From: Chryseobacterium arthrosphaerae
Lineage (GTDB): Bacteria > Bacteroidota > Bacteroidia > Flavobacteriales > Weeksellaceae
Direction of reading: 5' to 3'
DNA: 64,000 bases
Assembly (NCBI RefSeq): GCF_001684965.1
Contig: NZ_MAYG01000031.1
Span: 62,001 to 126,000 of the forward strand
This document shows positions 1 to 8,732 of the stretch, in pieces (the first letter of the stretch is position 1; each line of letters opens with the position of its first letter). The position numbers were made by a program, and so were the translations under genes. The notes under the pieces were generated by a model. The model ran no database searches. It was given only the letters and a program-made list of their open reading frames with translations, and was not told the origin of the DNA.

Positions 1-1
1 C

Positions 2-151
2 AATCTTTTCATGGATACCAAAAGTGATGAGATCTTCAATATTTTCAATTCCGGAAATAATGGAGGCCTGATGCTTAACGATTTAAAGCAGACCATGATC
101 ATCCTTTCTCCAAAAAATATTGATAATAAGTGGAATAAATGGAAGGTCTAG
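2..151 (+). CDS. 3' end of an unidentified protein (partial)
   Basis: An open frame runs in from the left edge and stops at a TAG at 149-151, giving 49 residues that end in NKWNKWKV. The start is outside the window. The tail is polar and Asn-rich with no motif I recognise, so no function is offered. The 165 bases after it hold no terminator I am confident of, only the AT-rich promoter region of the small peptide gene. Confidence 0.5.
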   Translation, partial: NLFMDTKSDEIFNIFNSGNNGGLMLNDLKQTMIILSPKNIDNKWNKWKV

Positions 152-260
152 GCATCTGTCTATGATCTTTCGCACAGAGGTTCTTTGTTTTTATAAATAA
201 AATGATCACCATTCCTGCTGCAGGATTTTGATTTTTTTATATGTATTTCATATTATTTTC

Positions 261-268
261 TATATTTG
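261..268 (+). promoter_or_regulatory. -7 promoter box of the first small peptide gene
   Basis: The octamer TATATTTG matches the Bacteroidetes -7 consensus TAnnTTTG and lies about 48 bases before the ATG at 317. No clear -33 TTG is seen at the expected distance. Confidence 0.5.
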
Positions 269-316
269 TTATAATAGGATTCATTAATTAGCACCAAATT
301 TTAAATAATAATTAGT

Positions 317-490
317 ATGAAAACAAAAATCAAAGCACAAAAGCTTACCAGAGACCAGCAAAAAAATATTTTAGGAAGTGGCCCGATTTCTTACGGATGC
401 AGTGGCTGCTGCCTGTGGTCAAATCAGGATGGCGTAAGAACATGTATAGGATATTATCCTCCTAACAGGGATTGTACATGCATGGTTTAA
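317..490 (+). CDS. Cys-rich bacteriocin-like peptide (57 aa)
   Basis: This short gene encodes 57 residues. The first 22 form a basic leader (KLTRDQQKNILGSG) ending in a Gly-Ser-Gly that resembles a double-glycine cleavage site. The remaining 35 residues carry six cysteines (28, 31, 32, 43, 53, 55). The leader aligns with that of the peptide at 54117-54368 (KLDRTNLKEIQGGG), which supports a real gene family, the bacteriocin-like or RiPP-like peptides common in Chryseobacterium. It has its own -7 box and a strong terminator, so it looks monocistronic. No modifying enzyme, peptidase or exporter is next to it. An antimicrobial role is inference from the family only. Confidence 0.75.
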   Translation: MKTKIKAQKLTRDQQKNILGSGPISYGCSGCCLWSNQDGVRTCIGYYPPNRDCTCMV

Positions 491-564
491 TAATCTGTAT
501 TGAAACATAATGATAAAGCCGTATGAAGAAAGGAAAAATTTCCGGTTACGGCTATAATTTTAAA

Positions 565-605
565 GTAACCCTTAAAGCCTTCAATAGCTGTAAGGGTTAT
601 TTTTT
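565..605 (+). terminator. Intrinsic terminator after the small peptide gene
   Basis: A perfect 9-bp stem (TAACCCTTA at 566-574 pairing with TAAGGGTTA at 591-599) is followed by a run of T. It closes the peptide transcript before recN. Confidence 0.75.
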
Positions 606-733
606 GGATCAGTATTAAGATAACATGAATGATTTCGCGGTAAAAGAGATTGTCATTTAGGGATCTGTGAAGGGGAATTTCTCTTTCAATAAAGGGATTT
701 AAAAAATTTAATAGGATTGCCATACCCTGACTA

Positions 734-764
734 TTGAATACTGATTTCTAAAGTTCTATATTTG
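734..764 (+). promoter_or_regulatory. Promoter of recN
   Basis: A -33 TTG (734-736) is separated by 20 bases from a -7 TATATTTG (757-764), the standard Bacteroidetes arrangement, about 27 bases before the recN ATG. Confidence 0.6.
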
Positions 765-790
765 CATTTAAAGTAATCCGTCATTTATCA

Positions 791-2440
791 ATGCTTTCGA
801 GAATTTACATTAAAAATTTTGCTCTGATTGATACCCTTGATGTATCATTGAAAAATGGTTTACAGGTCATTACCGGTGAAACAGGAGCAGGAAAATCTAT
901 CATTTTAGGAGCCCTTCGCCTGATTTTGGGCGAAAGAGCTGATGTAAAATCCATTGCCAAAGCGGAAGAAAAAAGCGTGGTGGAAACTGAGTTTAATCTT
1001 AACAACCAGTTTAAGAAATTCTTCATCGAAAATGACCTGGATTACGAGCATCAGACTATTATCAGAAGAGAGATCCTTCCTTCAGGGAAATCCAGGGCAT
1101 TTATCAACGATGTTCCTGTGACGCTGGATGTTCTCCGGGAACTTTCTTCCCAGCTGATCGATATCCACTCCCAGTTTGAAACCTCCAATCTTTTTACCTC
1201 AGAATATCAGTTTAAAATTATTGACGGACTTTCCGAAAATAAAAAGATCATCGAAGAATATCAGCAGCAATTTTCTGACTTTCAGAACCTGAAGGTCCTC
1301 CTTAAAAAGTTGAAGGTACAGCTTTCAGAAGCCAATAAAGAAAGTGATTATAAAGAATTTCTACTCAATGAGCTGGAAGAGCTGAAGCTTGATGATATAG
1401 ATTTTGAGGATATTAAGAACCAGCTTTCCATTCAGGAAAATGCAGGCATGATCTCAGAAAATGTTGGGCAGATCTTGTCCCGCTTTCATCAGGAGGAAAT
1501 CGGAATTCTTTCTTTCTTTAATGAAGCTAAAGCCAAGCTTTCGAAGATTTCCGGGGTTTCTGCCAGCTTTGCAGAGCTTGATCAAAGGCTGGAAACCTCT
1601 TTTGTGGAATTAAAAGATATCATTTCCGAGCTGGAACATGAGGCCGAGCGGGTTGAGATCAATCCTGAAAATTTACTGTATCTTACAGATCTTAATAATA
1701 AAATCAATGCTTTGTTCCTGAAGCATAATGTTTCGGATCCTGAAGAACTGATAGAAATCAGAAACCAGCTGGCCGGTGATCAGAAAGGAGCATCCGAGCT
1801 GGAATTACAGATTACAGAAACAGAAGAAAGTATTGCTGAAAAAGAAAAGCAGTTACAGGTTCTTGCTGAAAAACTGTCAAAAAACCGCAAAAAAAATATT
1901 CCTGTCTTTATAAAAAAAGCAGAAAACCTTCTAAAAAAACTGGGACTTGAAAAAGCAAAAGTAGATATAGAATTGCAGGATGTTCAGGAGTTCAATCCAT
2001 TTGGAAAAGAGAATATCCAACTGCTATTCCAGGCCAATTCCGGTTTCCCGTTAAAGCCGATTCAGACTGCTATTTCAGGAGGTGAAAGATCAAGAGTAAT
2101 GCTTGCCGTAAAGAAAATCATTGCAGAAAGTGATGAGCTTCCTACCCTTATTTTAGATGAAATTGACACCGGAGTTTCCGGTAAAGTAGCCGAAGAGATC
2201 GGAAATCTGATGCGTGAAATGTCTGCCGATATGCAATTGATCGTGATTTCTCACCTGGCACAGGTGGCTGCAAAAGGAAATGACAACTATAAAGTAGTGA
2301 AGCAGGACATTGCGGGAAGAACACAATCTACCATCATCCCTCTGAACGATGATGAAAAACTGAATGAAATTGCACAGCTTCTTTCCGGAAGTAAAATCAC
2401 TGAAGCAGCTTTGGCGCAGGCGAAAGAGCTTATAGGGTAG
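791..2440 (+). CDS. recN: DNA repair protein RecN
   Basis: RecN is an SMC-like ATPase of recombinational double-strand break repair, acting in the cytoplasm with RecA. The 549-residue length is normal for the family. The N-terminal half-ATPase carries Walker A GETGAGKS at 29-36. The middle (about 150-390) is charged, Glu/Lys/Gln-rich and predicted coiled coil. The C-terminal half-ATPase has the ABC signature SGGERSR near 426 and a Walker B LILDEIDTGVSG near 453. The start is set by the nearby promoter and by family-typical MLxxIxIKNFALI. It appears to be transcribed alone, with 116 bases before the next gene. Confidence 0.97.
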   Translation: MLSRIYIKNFALIDTLDVSLKNGLQVITGETGAGKSIILGALRLILGERADVKSIAKAEEKSVVETEFNLNNQFKKFFIENDLDYEHQTIIRREILPSGKSRAFINDVPVTLDVLRELSSQLIDIHSQFETSNLFTSEYQFKIIDGLSENKKIIEEYQQQFSDFQNLKVLLKKLKVQLSEANKESDYKEFLLNELEELKLDDIDFEDIKNQLSIQENAGMISENVGQILSRFHQEEIGILSFFNEAKAKLSKISGVSASFAELDQRLETSFVELKDIISELEHEAERVEINPENLLYLTDLNNKINALFLKHNVSDPEELIEIRNQLAGDQKGASELELQITETEESIAEKEKQLQVLAEKLSKNRKKNIPVFIKKAENLLKKLGLEKAKVDIELQDVQEFNPFGKENIQLLFQANSGFPLKPIQTAISGGERSRVMLAVKKIIAESDELPTLILDEIDTGVSGKVAEEIGNLMREMSADMQLIVISHLAQVAAKGNDNYKVVKQDIAGRTQSTIIPLNDDEKLNEIAQLLSGSKITEAALAQAKELIG

Positions 2441-2556
2441 AGCCTGAACCGCAAACTTTTAATGATTCCTGTGTCTATTCTTTGATGATAGAATGATATT
2501 CGTGGGAAATTTGTAACGTTTTCTGTATTATACTTACTAATGTAGAAAACTAACAT

Positions 2557-4023
2557 ATGTTTCTGAAGTTCCTCAGGCTTGAAATCAAAAGCTTTTTCCG
2601 TGGCAGCTCTTTAGGGATCAATCTCGCCATGAAAATTTTCCGTTTTATAGGAATTCTTTATTTCATGGGATGTCTTGTAGGTGGTGCTTTTCTTGTTTTT
2701 TTCTATGTACAGGAAGAATTGCATCAGGATCCTTTGAAGCTGGTATCAAAATTCATGATCGTGGCCTGGATTATTGATCTTGTGCTGAAATACCTCTGGC
2801 AGGAAATCCCCACACAGAATATAAAACCATTTCTTACGCTGAATATCAGAAAAAATACGCTGGTCAATTATATGCTGATCAAAACTTTTCTTTCAGCATT
2901 CAGCTGGCTCAGTTCACTTTTCTTTATTACCTTTTCTGCCATTGCATTATTCAACGGATATAGCATTGCTGGCGTATTGGTGTGGCTGATCGGAATTATC
3001 TCGCTGCTTTACCTGAATAACTTTATCAATATTTTCTTTAACGGGAAAGAAATTCTGGCCACTGTAGTCGGAATATGCTTTTTGGGCATCGGAGCCCTGG
3101 CTTATTACAGTATTGTTCCCGTTCTGTATTATTCCGAATCCGTTTTCTATAGCTTTTATGATAAGCCTTATTATGCTTTGATTCCGGTTGCTTTATTTGT
3201 CGGCTTATGGGCTTTGTGTTTCAGGTATCTCCGGAAAGAATTCTACCTGGATCAGGGGCTTGAAGCCAAAAAAACCGTAGGGAAAACAGAAAATATTGCT
3301 TTTTTAAATAAGTATGGCGCTATTGGGACATTTATCAACAATGATATTAAAATGTTGAAACGTAATAAAGTGACAAAAGGCATTTTGCTGGGGAGTTTTA
3401 TGTTTCTGTTTTACGGACTTTTAATGCTCACATCATCACTGTATAAAACACCGGCCATGATTATGGTGATGGGACTTTTTGTAACGGGAGGATTTCAGTT
3501 TTTATTCGGACAGAGAGTTCCGGCCTTCGATAGTTCCTATTATCCGCTGATGATGACGCTGAATGTCCCCTACAAAGAATATCTGAAGGCCAAATGGTGG
3601 CTGATGAATATCATAACAGGGGTTTCCATGATCATTGCCCTGTTCTATACTTACTTTGGCTGGGAATTGTATATTACCTTCCTGGCGGCAGGAATATATA
3701 ATATCGGAGTAAATTCTCAATTTACATTATGGTCGGGAGCATTCAATAAAACCCAGATCGATCTTAATTCAAAAGAAAAAAGAGTCGGTCAGAAGGGAAG
3801 TTTCAATATGGTTGCCTTGCTTCTGCTTATTCCCAAAATGATACTCCCGATGGGTGTTTTTGCTTTGGCAAAGTATTTCTTCGGAATTACAGCAGGGGTG
3901 GTGAGTATTGCGGTTATAGGACTTGCAGGTTTTTTATTGAGAGAAAAGATCTTCGATATTATCGTCAAACATTATAAAAAAGAAAAATACAGCACATTGG
4001 ATGCTTTTAAAAATAAAGAATAA
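2557..4023 (+). CDS. DUF5687 family membrane protein, likely ABC exporter permease
   Basis: A 488-residue integral membrane protein with many hydrophobic segments in two clusters (about 25-240 and 270-470) separated by a polar, Lys-rich stretch. It resembles DUF5687 proteins of Bacteroidetes, which look like ABC-2 type permeases. The ATPase gene starts 3 bases after its stop, so the two almost certainly form one transporter in the inner membrane. The substrate is unknown. The pairing with an ATPase is seen in the sequence, while the permease role is inference from topology and context. Confidence 0.85.
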   Translation: MFLKFLRLEIKSFFRGSSLGINLAMKIFRFIGILYFMGCLVGGAFLVFFYVQEELHQDPLKLVSKFMIVAWIIDLVLKYLWQEIPTQNIKPFLTLNIRKNTLVNYMLIKTFLSAFSWLSSLFFITFSAIALFNGYSIAGVLVWLIGIISLLYLNNFINIFFNGKEILATVVGICFLGIGALAYYSIVPVLYYSESVFYSFYDKPYYALIPVALFVGLWALCFRYLRKEFYLDQGLEAKKTVGKTENIAFLNKYGAIGTFINNDIKMLKRNKVTKGILLGSFMFLFYGLLMLTSSLYKTPAMIMVMGLFVTGGFQFLFGQRVPAFDSSYYPLMMTLNVPYKEYLKAKWWLMNIITGVSMIIALFYTYFGWELYITFLAAGIYNIGVNSQFTLWSGAFNKTQIDLNSKEKRVGQKGSFNMVALLLLIPKMILPMGVFALAKYFFGITAGVVSIAVIGLAGFLLREKIFDIIVKHYKKEKYSTLDAFKNKE

Positions 4024-4026
4024 GCC

Positions 4027-4746
4027 ATGATCAGTATAAATAATCTATCCAAAACATACGGAACGGCAACGGTTCTGAGTATTGAACATCTTGAGATTCC
4101 AAACGGCGAAACTTTTGGCCTCGTAGGAAATAACGGGGCAGGAAAGACCACTCTTTTCAGCCTGATGCTGGACCTGATTCAGGCTACAACAGGTTTTGTA
4201 AGTATTGACGGAATAAAAGTAAATGAATCGGAAGCCTGGAAAAATAAAGTTTCAGCTTTTGTAGATGATACCTTTCTCATCGGCTATCTGACTCCGGAGG
4301 AATATTTTTATTTTATTGGGGAGCTCAGAGGTCAGAACAAAGCTTCCGTAGACGAATTTCTGAAACCTTTTTACGATTTTTTCAACGGAGAGATCCTTAA
4401 ATCAGGGAAATATATCCGTGACCTTTCAAAAGGAAATCAGAAAAAAGTAGGTATTGTAGGGGCTATCATCGGAAACCCGGAAATCATTATTCTCGATGAG
4501 CCTTTTGCCAATCTCGACCCGTCTACCCAGATCAAACTTAAAAATCTGATCCGGGAATTGTCTAAGCAGGATGGAGTGACCTTTCTGATCTCGAGCCACG
4601 ACCTGTCTCATACCACAGAGGTTTGTAACAGAATTGTAGTGGTAAACAAAGGACAGATGGTAAAGGATATCCGGACCAACCCTGAAACGCTGAAAGATCT
4701 GGAACAGTACTTTGCAGATCAGGTTTCCGGATCAGAAATCAGATAA
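4027..4746 (+). CDS. ABC transporter ATP-binding protein
   Basis: A 239-residue nucleotide-binding subunit with Walker A GNNGAGKTT at 34-42, a signature motif LSKGNQKK near 133 (LSKGN instead of LSGGQ), Walker B IIILDEPFANLDP near 150-162, and a switch His in SSHD. Single-domain ATPases of this type power ABC-2 exporters. It sits 3 bases downstream of the DUF5687 permease and should energise it. A weak hairpin and T tract follow before the ECF sigma gene. Substrate unknown. Confidence 0.93.
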   Translation: MISINNLSKTYGTATVLSIEHLEIPNGETFGLVGNNGAGKTTLFSLMLDLIQATTGFVSIDGIKVNESEAWKNKVSAFVDDTFLIGYLTPEEYFYFIGELRGQNKASVDEFLKPFYDFFNGEILKSGKYIRDLSKGNQKKVGIVGAIIGNPEIIILDEPFANLDPSTQIKLKNLIRELSKQDGVTFLISSHDLSHTTEVCNRIVVVNKGQMVKDIRTNPETLKDLEQYFADQVSGSEIR

Positions 4747-4760
4747 ATAAAAGTATAGAG

Positions 4761-4792
4761 AGGTAGGAAAGCTTGTTTTTTCTGCCTTTTTT
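4761..4792 (+). terminator. Weak intrinsic terminator after the ABC pair
   Basis: AGGTAG pairs with CTGCCT through one G-T wobble and runs into TTTTTT. The stem is short and imperfect. Confidence 0.45.
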
Positions 4793-4833
4793 AATGAATA
4801 GAACAGCTTTAGAGTAAAAAAATATTTTTTTGT

Positions 4834-4858
4834 GTAACCTTTTTCAATTTTTATTGTC
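4834..4858 (+). promoter_or_regulatory. Putative ECF-type promoter of the sigma operon
   Basis: TGTAAC (the GTAAC core starts at 4834) and GTC (4856-4858) are 17 bases apart, matching the general ECF pattern of a -35 AAC and a -10 GTC. It lies 24 bases before the sigma gene, as expected if the factor drives its own operon. The match is by eye. Confidence 0.4.
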
Positions 4859-4881
4859 TTTAGATTAGAAACAGCATTAGA

Positions 4882-5442
4882 ATGAAACTTTTGTTCGGAA
4901 ATAAAAAGGATGATCTGCTAAGCCGCCTGAAGAAACAGGATCCGGCAGCACAGAAACTTTTCTATGATCAGAATGTGAAAAAATTTCTGAGTATAAGCAA
5001 AAGCTATGTCAGTGATGGGTATCAGGCTGAAGATTGTCTCATTAAAGCATTCTGTAAAATCTTTAAACATATAGAGAGCTTCAGAGGGGAATCAAACCTG
5101 GAGAGTTGGGCAAGACGGATTGTTGTAAACGAATGCCTGAATTTTATCAAAAGCCATAAAACGGTATTCTATCTGGATGAGATCAATCAGTCTTTTCATG
5201 AGGATTTTCACGAGCCGGACATTGATTTTGATTTTAATGCGCAGGATTTGCTGGATCAGCTGCCGGATGCGTACAGGATGGTTTTCAATCTTTATGTGCT
5301 GGAAGAGTATTCCCATCAGGAAATTGCCGATACTTTGCAGATCTCAACGGCGGTGAGCAAAACACAATTGTTCCGGGCAAAGGAAAAATTAAGAAAGATT
5401 TACTTTCAACAACAAAAAAAAATGAAAAATGAACACGTCTAA
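4882..5442 (+). CDS. ECF RNA polymerase sigma factor
   Basis: A 186-residue sigma-70 family factor with region 2 at about 25-90 (including the QAEDCLIKAFCKIF and SWARRIVVNECLNF segments) and region 4 helix-turn-helix at about 130-178 (YSHQEIADTLQIS). It lacks regions 1 and 3, as ECF factors do. Its last 14 bases overlap the next gene, which encodes a single-span membrane protein positioned as its regulator, and an outer-membrane protein follows. A possible self-recognised promoter lies just upstream. The signal it answers is probably envelope-related, but that is inference. Confidence 0.94.
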   Translation: MKLLFGNKKDDLLSRLKKQDPAAQKLFYDQNVKKFLSISKSYVSDGYQAEDCLIKAFCKIFKHIESFRGESNLESWARRIVVNECLNFIKSHKTVFYLDEINQSFHEDFHEPDIDFDFNAQDLLDQLPDAYRMVFNLYVLEEYSHQEIADTLQISTAVSKTQLFRAKEKLRKIYFQQQKKMKNEHV

Positions 5443-6040
5443 AGATAACCTTGAGTTCCAGATCAAAAAGCAGATCGATGAACGGGAAATTGCCCCTTCA
5501 CGGGATCTTTGGTCTGAAATTGAGCTTCAGAATACAATGAATGCCCAATCTAAATTCAAAATAAACCGGTTGCTGATGGCAGCGTGCCTGATATTAGCTT
5601 TCAGCCTCGGAACCGTTCTGTATTTCCTTAGCGGATCTTCTGAAACCCAGCCGCAGATCGTAGAAACAGCTGTACATTCTAGTGATCAGCAGCATATTGT
5701 AAAAGAACCTGCTCAGAATAACGTTGCTCTGGCGACCCGGGAAAACGGAAAAAAAGAAGTGAAAAAAATAGCTTCTCCACAGGAAACGGAAACCATTTCC
5801 GCACTGGCTGTTGACGAAAAGAAAGTGATCCTTAAAGACGCCGCTTCCGATAAAAAGCTTGTTCCTATTCAGATTTCTAACCCGAAAATTATCGCCAAAG
5901 CCGATTCTGCGAAAATTCCGGGCAAAAAGAAAAAATATGTAGACCCTTCTACACTGCTCTTTTCAGTAGAACATAAAGACGTCATCGAAAAAACAAAAGA
6001 CGGGAGCAATGTTGCCACAATAGAGCTGAATGCCAAATAA
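5429..6040 (+). CDS. Single-span membrane protein, putative anti-sigma factor
   Basis: This 203-residue protein has a charged cytoplasmic N-terminus (1-45), one hydrophobic segment (about 46-67, LLMAACLILAFSLGTVLYFL) and a long Lys-rich periplasmic tail. The topology and the 14-base overlap with the sigma gene are those of an anti-sigma or sigma-accessory protein. I see no zinc-binding HxxxCxxC motif, so it would be a non-ZAS type if it is one. It is translationally coupled to the sigma factor and lies 31 bases before the barrel gene. Confidence 0.75.
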   Translation: MNTSKDNLEFQIKKQIDEREIAPSRDLWSEIELQNTMNAQSKFKINRLLMAACLILAFSLGTVLYFLSGSSETQPQIVETAVHSSDQQHIVKEPAQNNVALATRENGKKEVKKIASPQETETISALAVDEKKVILKDAASDKKLVPIQISNPKIIAKADSAKIPGKKKKYVDPSTLLFSVEHKDVIEKTKDGSNVATIELNAK

Positions 6041-6071
6041 TTTATCCGTAAAATAATTAAAACTTAATACT

Positions 6072-7112
6072 ATGATCAAGAAATTAATCCTGATGGGATT
6101 GGTGTGCTTTTTCTCAGCATCATTCCATGCACAAAAGACATTGAATATCAATCTGTCTTCTAAAAAGGATACTGAAGTAAGCCCGATTGTGAAAGAGAAG
6201 GTAGAGGAATATGCAGCTAAGATCAATGCGATCATTCAGGAAGAAAAAAAGCTGATGGAGGCTGAACTTGAGGTCCTGAAAGCCAGAAATCTTGATAAAG
6301 CCGATTTCGACAGAGAAAAAGCTCAGGTTGCTGACCGTTATTCTGAAAAAATGGATAAAAGAATTGAAGAACTGGGATTTGACCTGGATGATGTTATTCA
6401 GAAGCAGGTAAGATACTCACTTTTAAATACAGATGTTACTTCTAACGAAGAACTTAAAGAAAAGCTTTTGAAGAAATTCCGTCCTACTAGAAGCTTTACA
6501 GGGTACTTTTCTTATGGGATCATGACGTTGACGAATAATCTTTCAGACAATGAACTGGATAAAAATATCGGCTATGCCAACAATCTTGAATTTGGGCTGA
6601 AACTGAATTATCAGCTTAGCAGAACAAGTCCATGGGCTGTTATTTCCGGATTGGGATTTTCATGGAGAACCATCAGAGCGGATAATAATATGTTTTTTAC
6701 AAAAGATCCCGGATATGGAGTTGCCCTTAGCCAATATAACGGGAACCTGGATAAAAGTAAATTGAGAACAGGTTATATCATGGTTCCCCTCGGAATGCAG
6801 TACAATTTCTCAAAGCTTAAAAATGCAGGAATGGACATCCAGTACCGCAGCTACGGCAGAGGATTCAAAATAGCTGCTAATGTATATGGTGGGGTAAAAA
6901 TGTCTACCAACAATATTGTAAAAGGAAATGACGGGGAAATCAGAGACAGGGGAAATTATCAGGTAAATCCTTTTGTATACGGAGGACAGCTGACATTCTC
7001 TTATAACGGTTTCAGCCTTTTTGTGAAAAAAGATTTCAGTAATTACTTTAAAGACAGCTATTTTAAGAATGATAAAGCACTGATCTTTGGGTTAGCTATC
7101 GGATTAGATTAA
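6072..7112 (+). CDS. Outer-membrane beta-barrel protein with periplasmic helical region
   Basis: A 346-residue exported protein whose signal peptide ends at ASFHAQ (about residue 20). Residues 25-130 are Glu/Lys-rich and predicted helical or coiled coil, and about 140-346 show alternating aromatic and polar residues ending in an aliphatic-rich strand, typical of an outer-membrane barrel. It is the third gene of the sigma/anti-sigma operon, so it is a plausible sensor or target of that system. A bidirectional terminator follows. The precise family is not recognised. Confidence 0.75.
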   Translation: MIKKLILMGLVCFFSASFHAQKTLNINLSSKKDTEVSPIVKEKVEEYAAKINAIIQEEKKLMEAELEVLKARNLDKADFDREKAQVADRYSEKMDKRIEELGFDLDDVIQKQVRYSLLNTDVTSNEELKEKLLKKFRPTRSFTGYFSYGIMTLTNNLSDNELDKNIGYANNLEFGLKLNYQLSRTSPWAVISGLGFSWRTIRADNNMFFTKDPGYGVALSQYNGNLDKSKLRTGYIMVPLGMQYNFSKLKNAGMDIQYRSYGRGFKIAANVYGGVKMSTNNIVKGNDGEIRDRGNYQVNPFVYGGQLTFSYNGFSLFVKKDFSNYFKDSYFKNDKALIFGLAIGLD

Positions 7113-7134
7113 ATAATAGCATTCATATTAACTC

Positions 7135-7168
7135 AAAACTCCGGAGACATTTTGGACTCCGGAGTTTT
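7135..7168. terminator. Bidirectional terminator between the barrel gene and fumC
   Basis: AAAACTCCGGAG (7135-7146) and its mirror ending in TTTT (7157-7168) form a 12-bp stem with A and T tracts on both sides, serving both convergent genes. Confidence 0.85.
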
Positions 7169-7199
7169 ATTATAAATCTATGAATAAAATTGGATGTTC

Positions 7200-8594
7200 T
7201 TATTTCAGGCTTCCCACCATATCTTCGGGTTTTACCCACTCATCAAACTGTTCTGCTGTAACAAGGCCCAGATTGATCGCTTCTTCCTTAAGTGTTGTAC
7301 CGTTCTTATGAGCTGTTTTGGCAATTTTTGCTGCATTTTCATACCCGATATGAGTATTCAGGGCTGTAACAAGCATTAAAGATTTATCTACCAGTTCTTT
7401 AATTCTCTCATGATTAGGCTCAATACCGACTGCACAGTGATCATTGAATGAAATACATGCATCAGCGATCAGTTGGGCAGACTGTAAGAAATTGTAAGCC
7501 ATTACCGGTTTAAACACATTCAGCTCATAGTTACCCTGGGTTCCTGCAAAAGAAATCGTCGTATCATTTCCCAGAACCTGGGCACAAACCATAGTTAATG
7601 CTTCGTTCTGAGTAGGATTTACTTTCCCCGGCATAATAGAAGATCCCGGTTCGTTTTCAGGGATAAAGATTTCCCCGATTCCTGAACGTGGTCCTGAAGC
7701 AAGCAATCTGATATCCTGAGCGATTTTGAATAATGAAACAGCAAGCTGTTTTAAAGCACCGTGACTTTCAACAATGGCGTCATGAGCAGCCAGTGCCTCA
7801 AATTTATTTTCTGCGGTAATGAAAGGAAGGTTTGTAAACCGGGCAATATATTCAGCTACTTTTACATCGTAACCGTTAGGAGTGTTCAATCCTGTACCTA
7901 CAGCTGTTCCTCCTAATGCAAGTTCGGAAAGGTGAGGTAAAGTATTTTTTAAAGCCCTCAGGCCAAACTCCAGCTGGGCTACATATCCTGAAAATTCCTG
8001 TCCAAGAGTAAGTGGTGTAGCATCCATCAGGTGGGTTCTTCCGATCTTTACCACATCTTTGAATGCCTGAGACTTTTCAGCAAGGGTATTTTTAAGCTTT
8101 TCTACGGCAGGGATGGTAACTTCCACCACTTTTTTATAAGCAGCAATGTGCATAGCAGTAGGATAGGTGTCGTTGGATGACTGAGATTTATTCACATCAT
8201 CATTGGGGTGAATCTCAGATTTTTCTCCTAAAGTTCCGCCGTTATTCACATGGGCTCTGTTTGAAATTACTTCATTGACATTCATGTTCGATTGCGTTCC
8301 CGAGCCGGTCTGCCAGATTACCAGAGGAAACTGATCATTGAGTTTACCTTCAAGGATTTCTTCACAAACTTTGGCGATCATATCCCTTTTCTCTGCCGGA
8401 AGCACGCCCAGGTCGGTGTTGGTAAATGCTGCTGCTTTTTTCAGATAAGCAAAAGCCTCAATAATCTCGTGCGGCATTGAACCTTCCGGTCCGATTTTGA
8501 AATTATTTCTGGAACGTTCCGTCTGTGCACCCCAAAGCTTGTCTGCAGGAACCTGCACTTCTCCCATGGTGTCTTTTTCTATTCTGTAATTCAT
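7200..8594 (-). CDS. fumC: Class II fumarate hydratase
   Basis: Fumarase interconverts fumarate and L-malate in the TCA cycle. This 464-residue protein has the length and motifs of the oxygen-stable, cofactor-free class II enzyme: the family signature [11 protein letters not shown] (about 318-328, with the catalytic Ser) and the His region [17 protein letters not shown] (really [17 protein letters not shown], near 185-200). It is divergent from the unrelated class I fumarase, 138 bases away, so the organism keeps both types side by side. The start at 8594 is supported by the conserved N-terminus [13 protein letters not shown]. Confidence 0.97.
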   Translation of the reverse strand: MNYRIEKDTMGEVQVPADKLWGAQTERSRNNFKIGPEGSMPHEIIEAFAYLKKAAAFTNTDLGVLPAEKRDMIAKVCEEILEGKLNDQFPLVIWQTGSGTQSNMNVNEVISNRAHVNNGGTLGEKSEIHPNDDVNKSQSSNDTYPTAMHIAAYKKVVEVTIPAVEKLKNTLAEKSQAFKDVVKIGRTHLMDATPLTLGQEFSGYVAQLEFGLRALKNTLPHLSELALGGTAVGTGLNTPNGYDVKVAEYIARFTNLPFITAENKFEALAAHDAIVESHGALKQLAVSLFKIAQDIRLLASGPRSGIGEIFIPENEPGSSIMPGKVNPTQNEALTMVCAQVLGNDTTISFAGTQGNYELNVFKPVMAYNFLQSAQLIADACISFNDHCAVGIEPNHERIKELVDKSLMLVTALNTHIGYENAAKIAKTAHKNGTTLKEEAINLGLVTAEQFDEWVKPEDMVGSLK

Positions 8595-8707
8595 TGTGAT
8601 TGAAATTTTTATAAAGTTACTGATAACCGAAGAATTTCACAATTTATAATCATTATAAATATCAATTGAAATGACTGATTTTACTCATATTTTTTTAATG
8701 GAAGCCG

Positions 8708-8715
8708 TATTTTTG
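8708..8715 (+). promoter_or_regulatory. -7 box of the class I fumarase gene
   Basis: TATTTTTG matches TAnnTTTG and lies 17 bases before the ATG at 8733, implying a very short leader. No matching -33 TTG was found. Confidence 0.5.
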
Positions 8716-8732
8716 TACAAACAAAAAATTGA

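Noticed and set aside
487..723. Minus-strand open frame of 78 codons upstream of recN
   Set aside because: It runs through the peptide terminator toward the recN promoter and its product has no convincing features.
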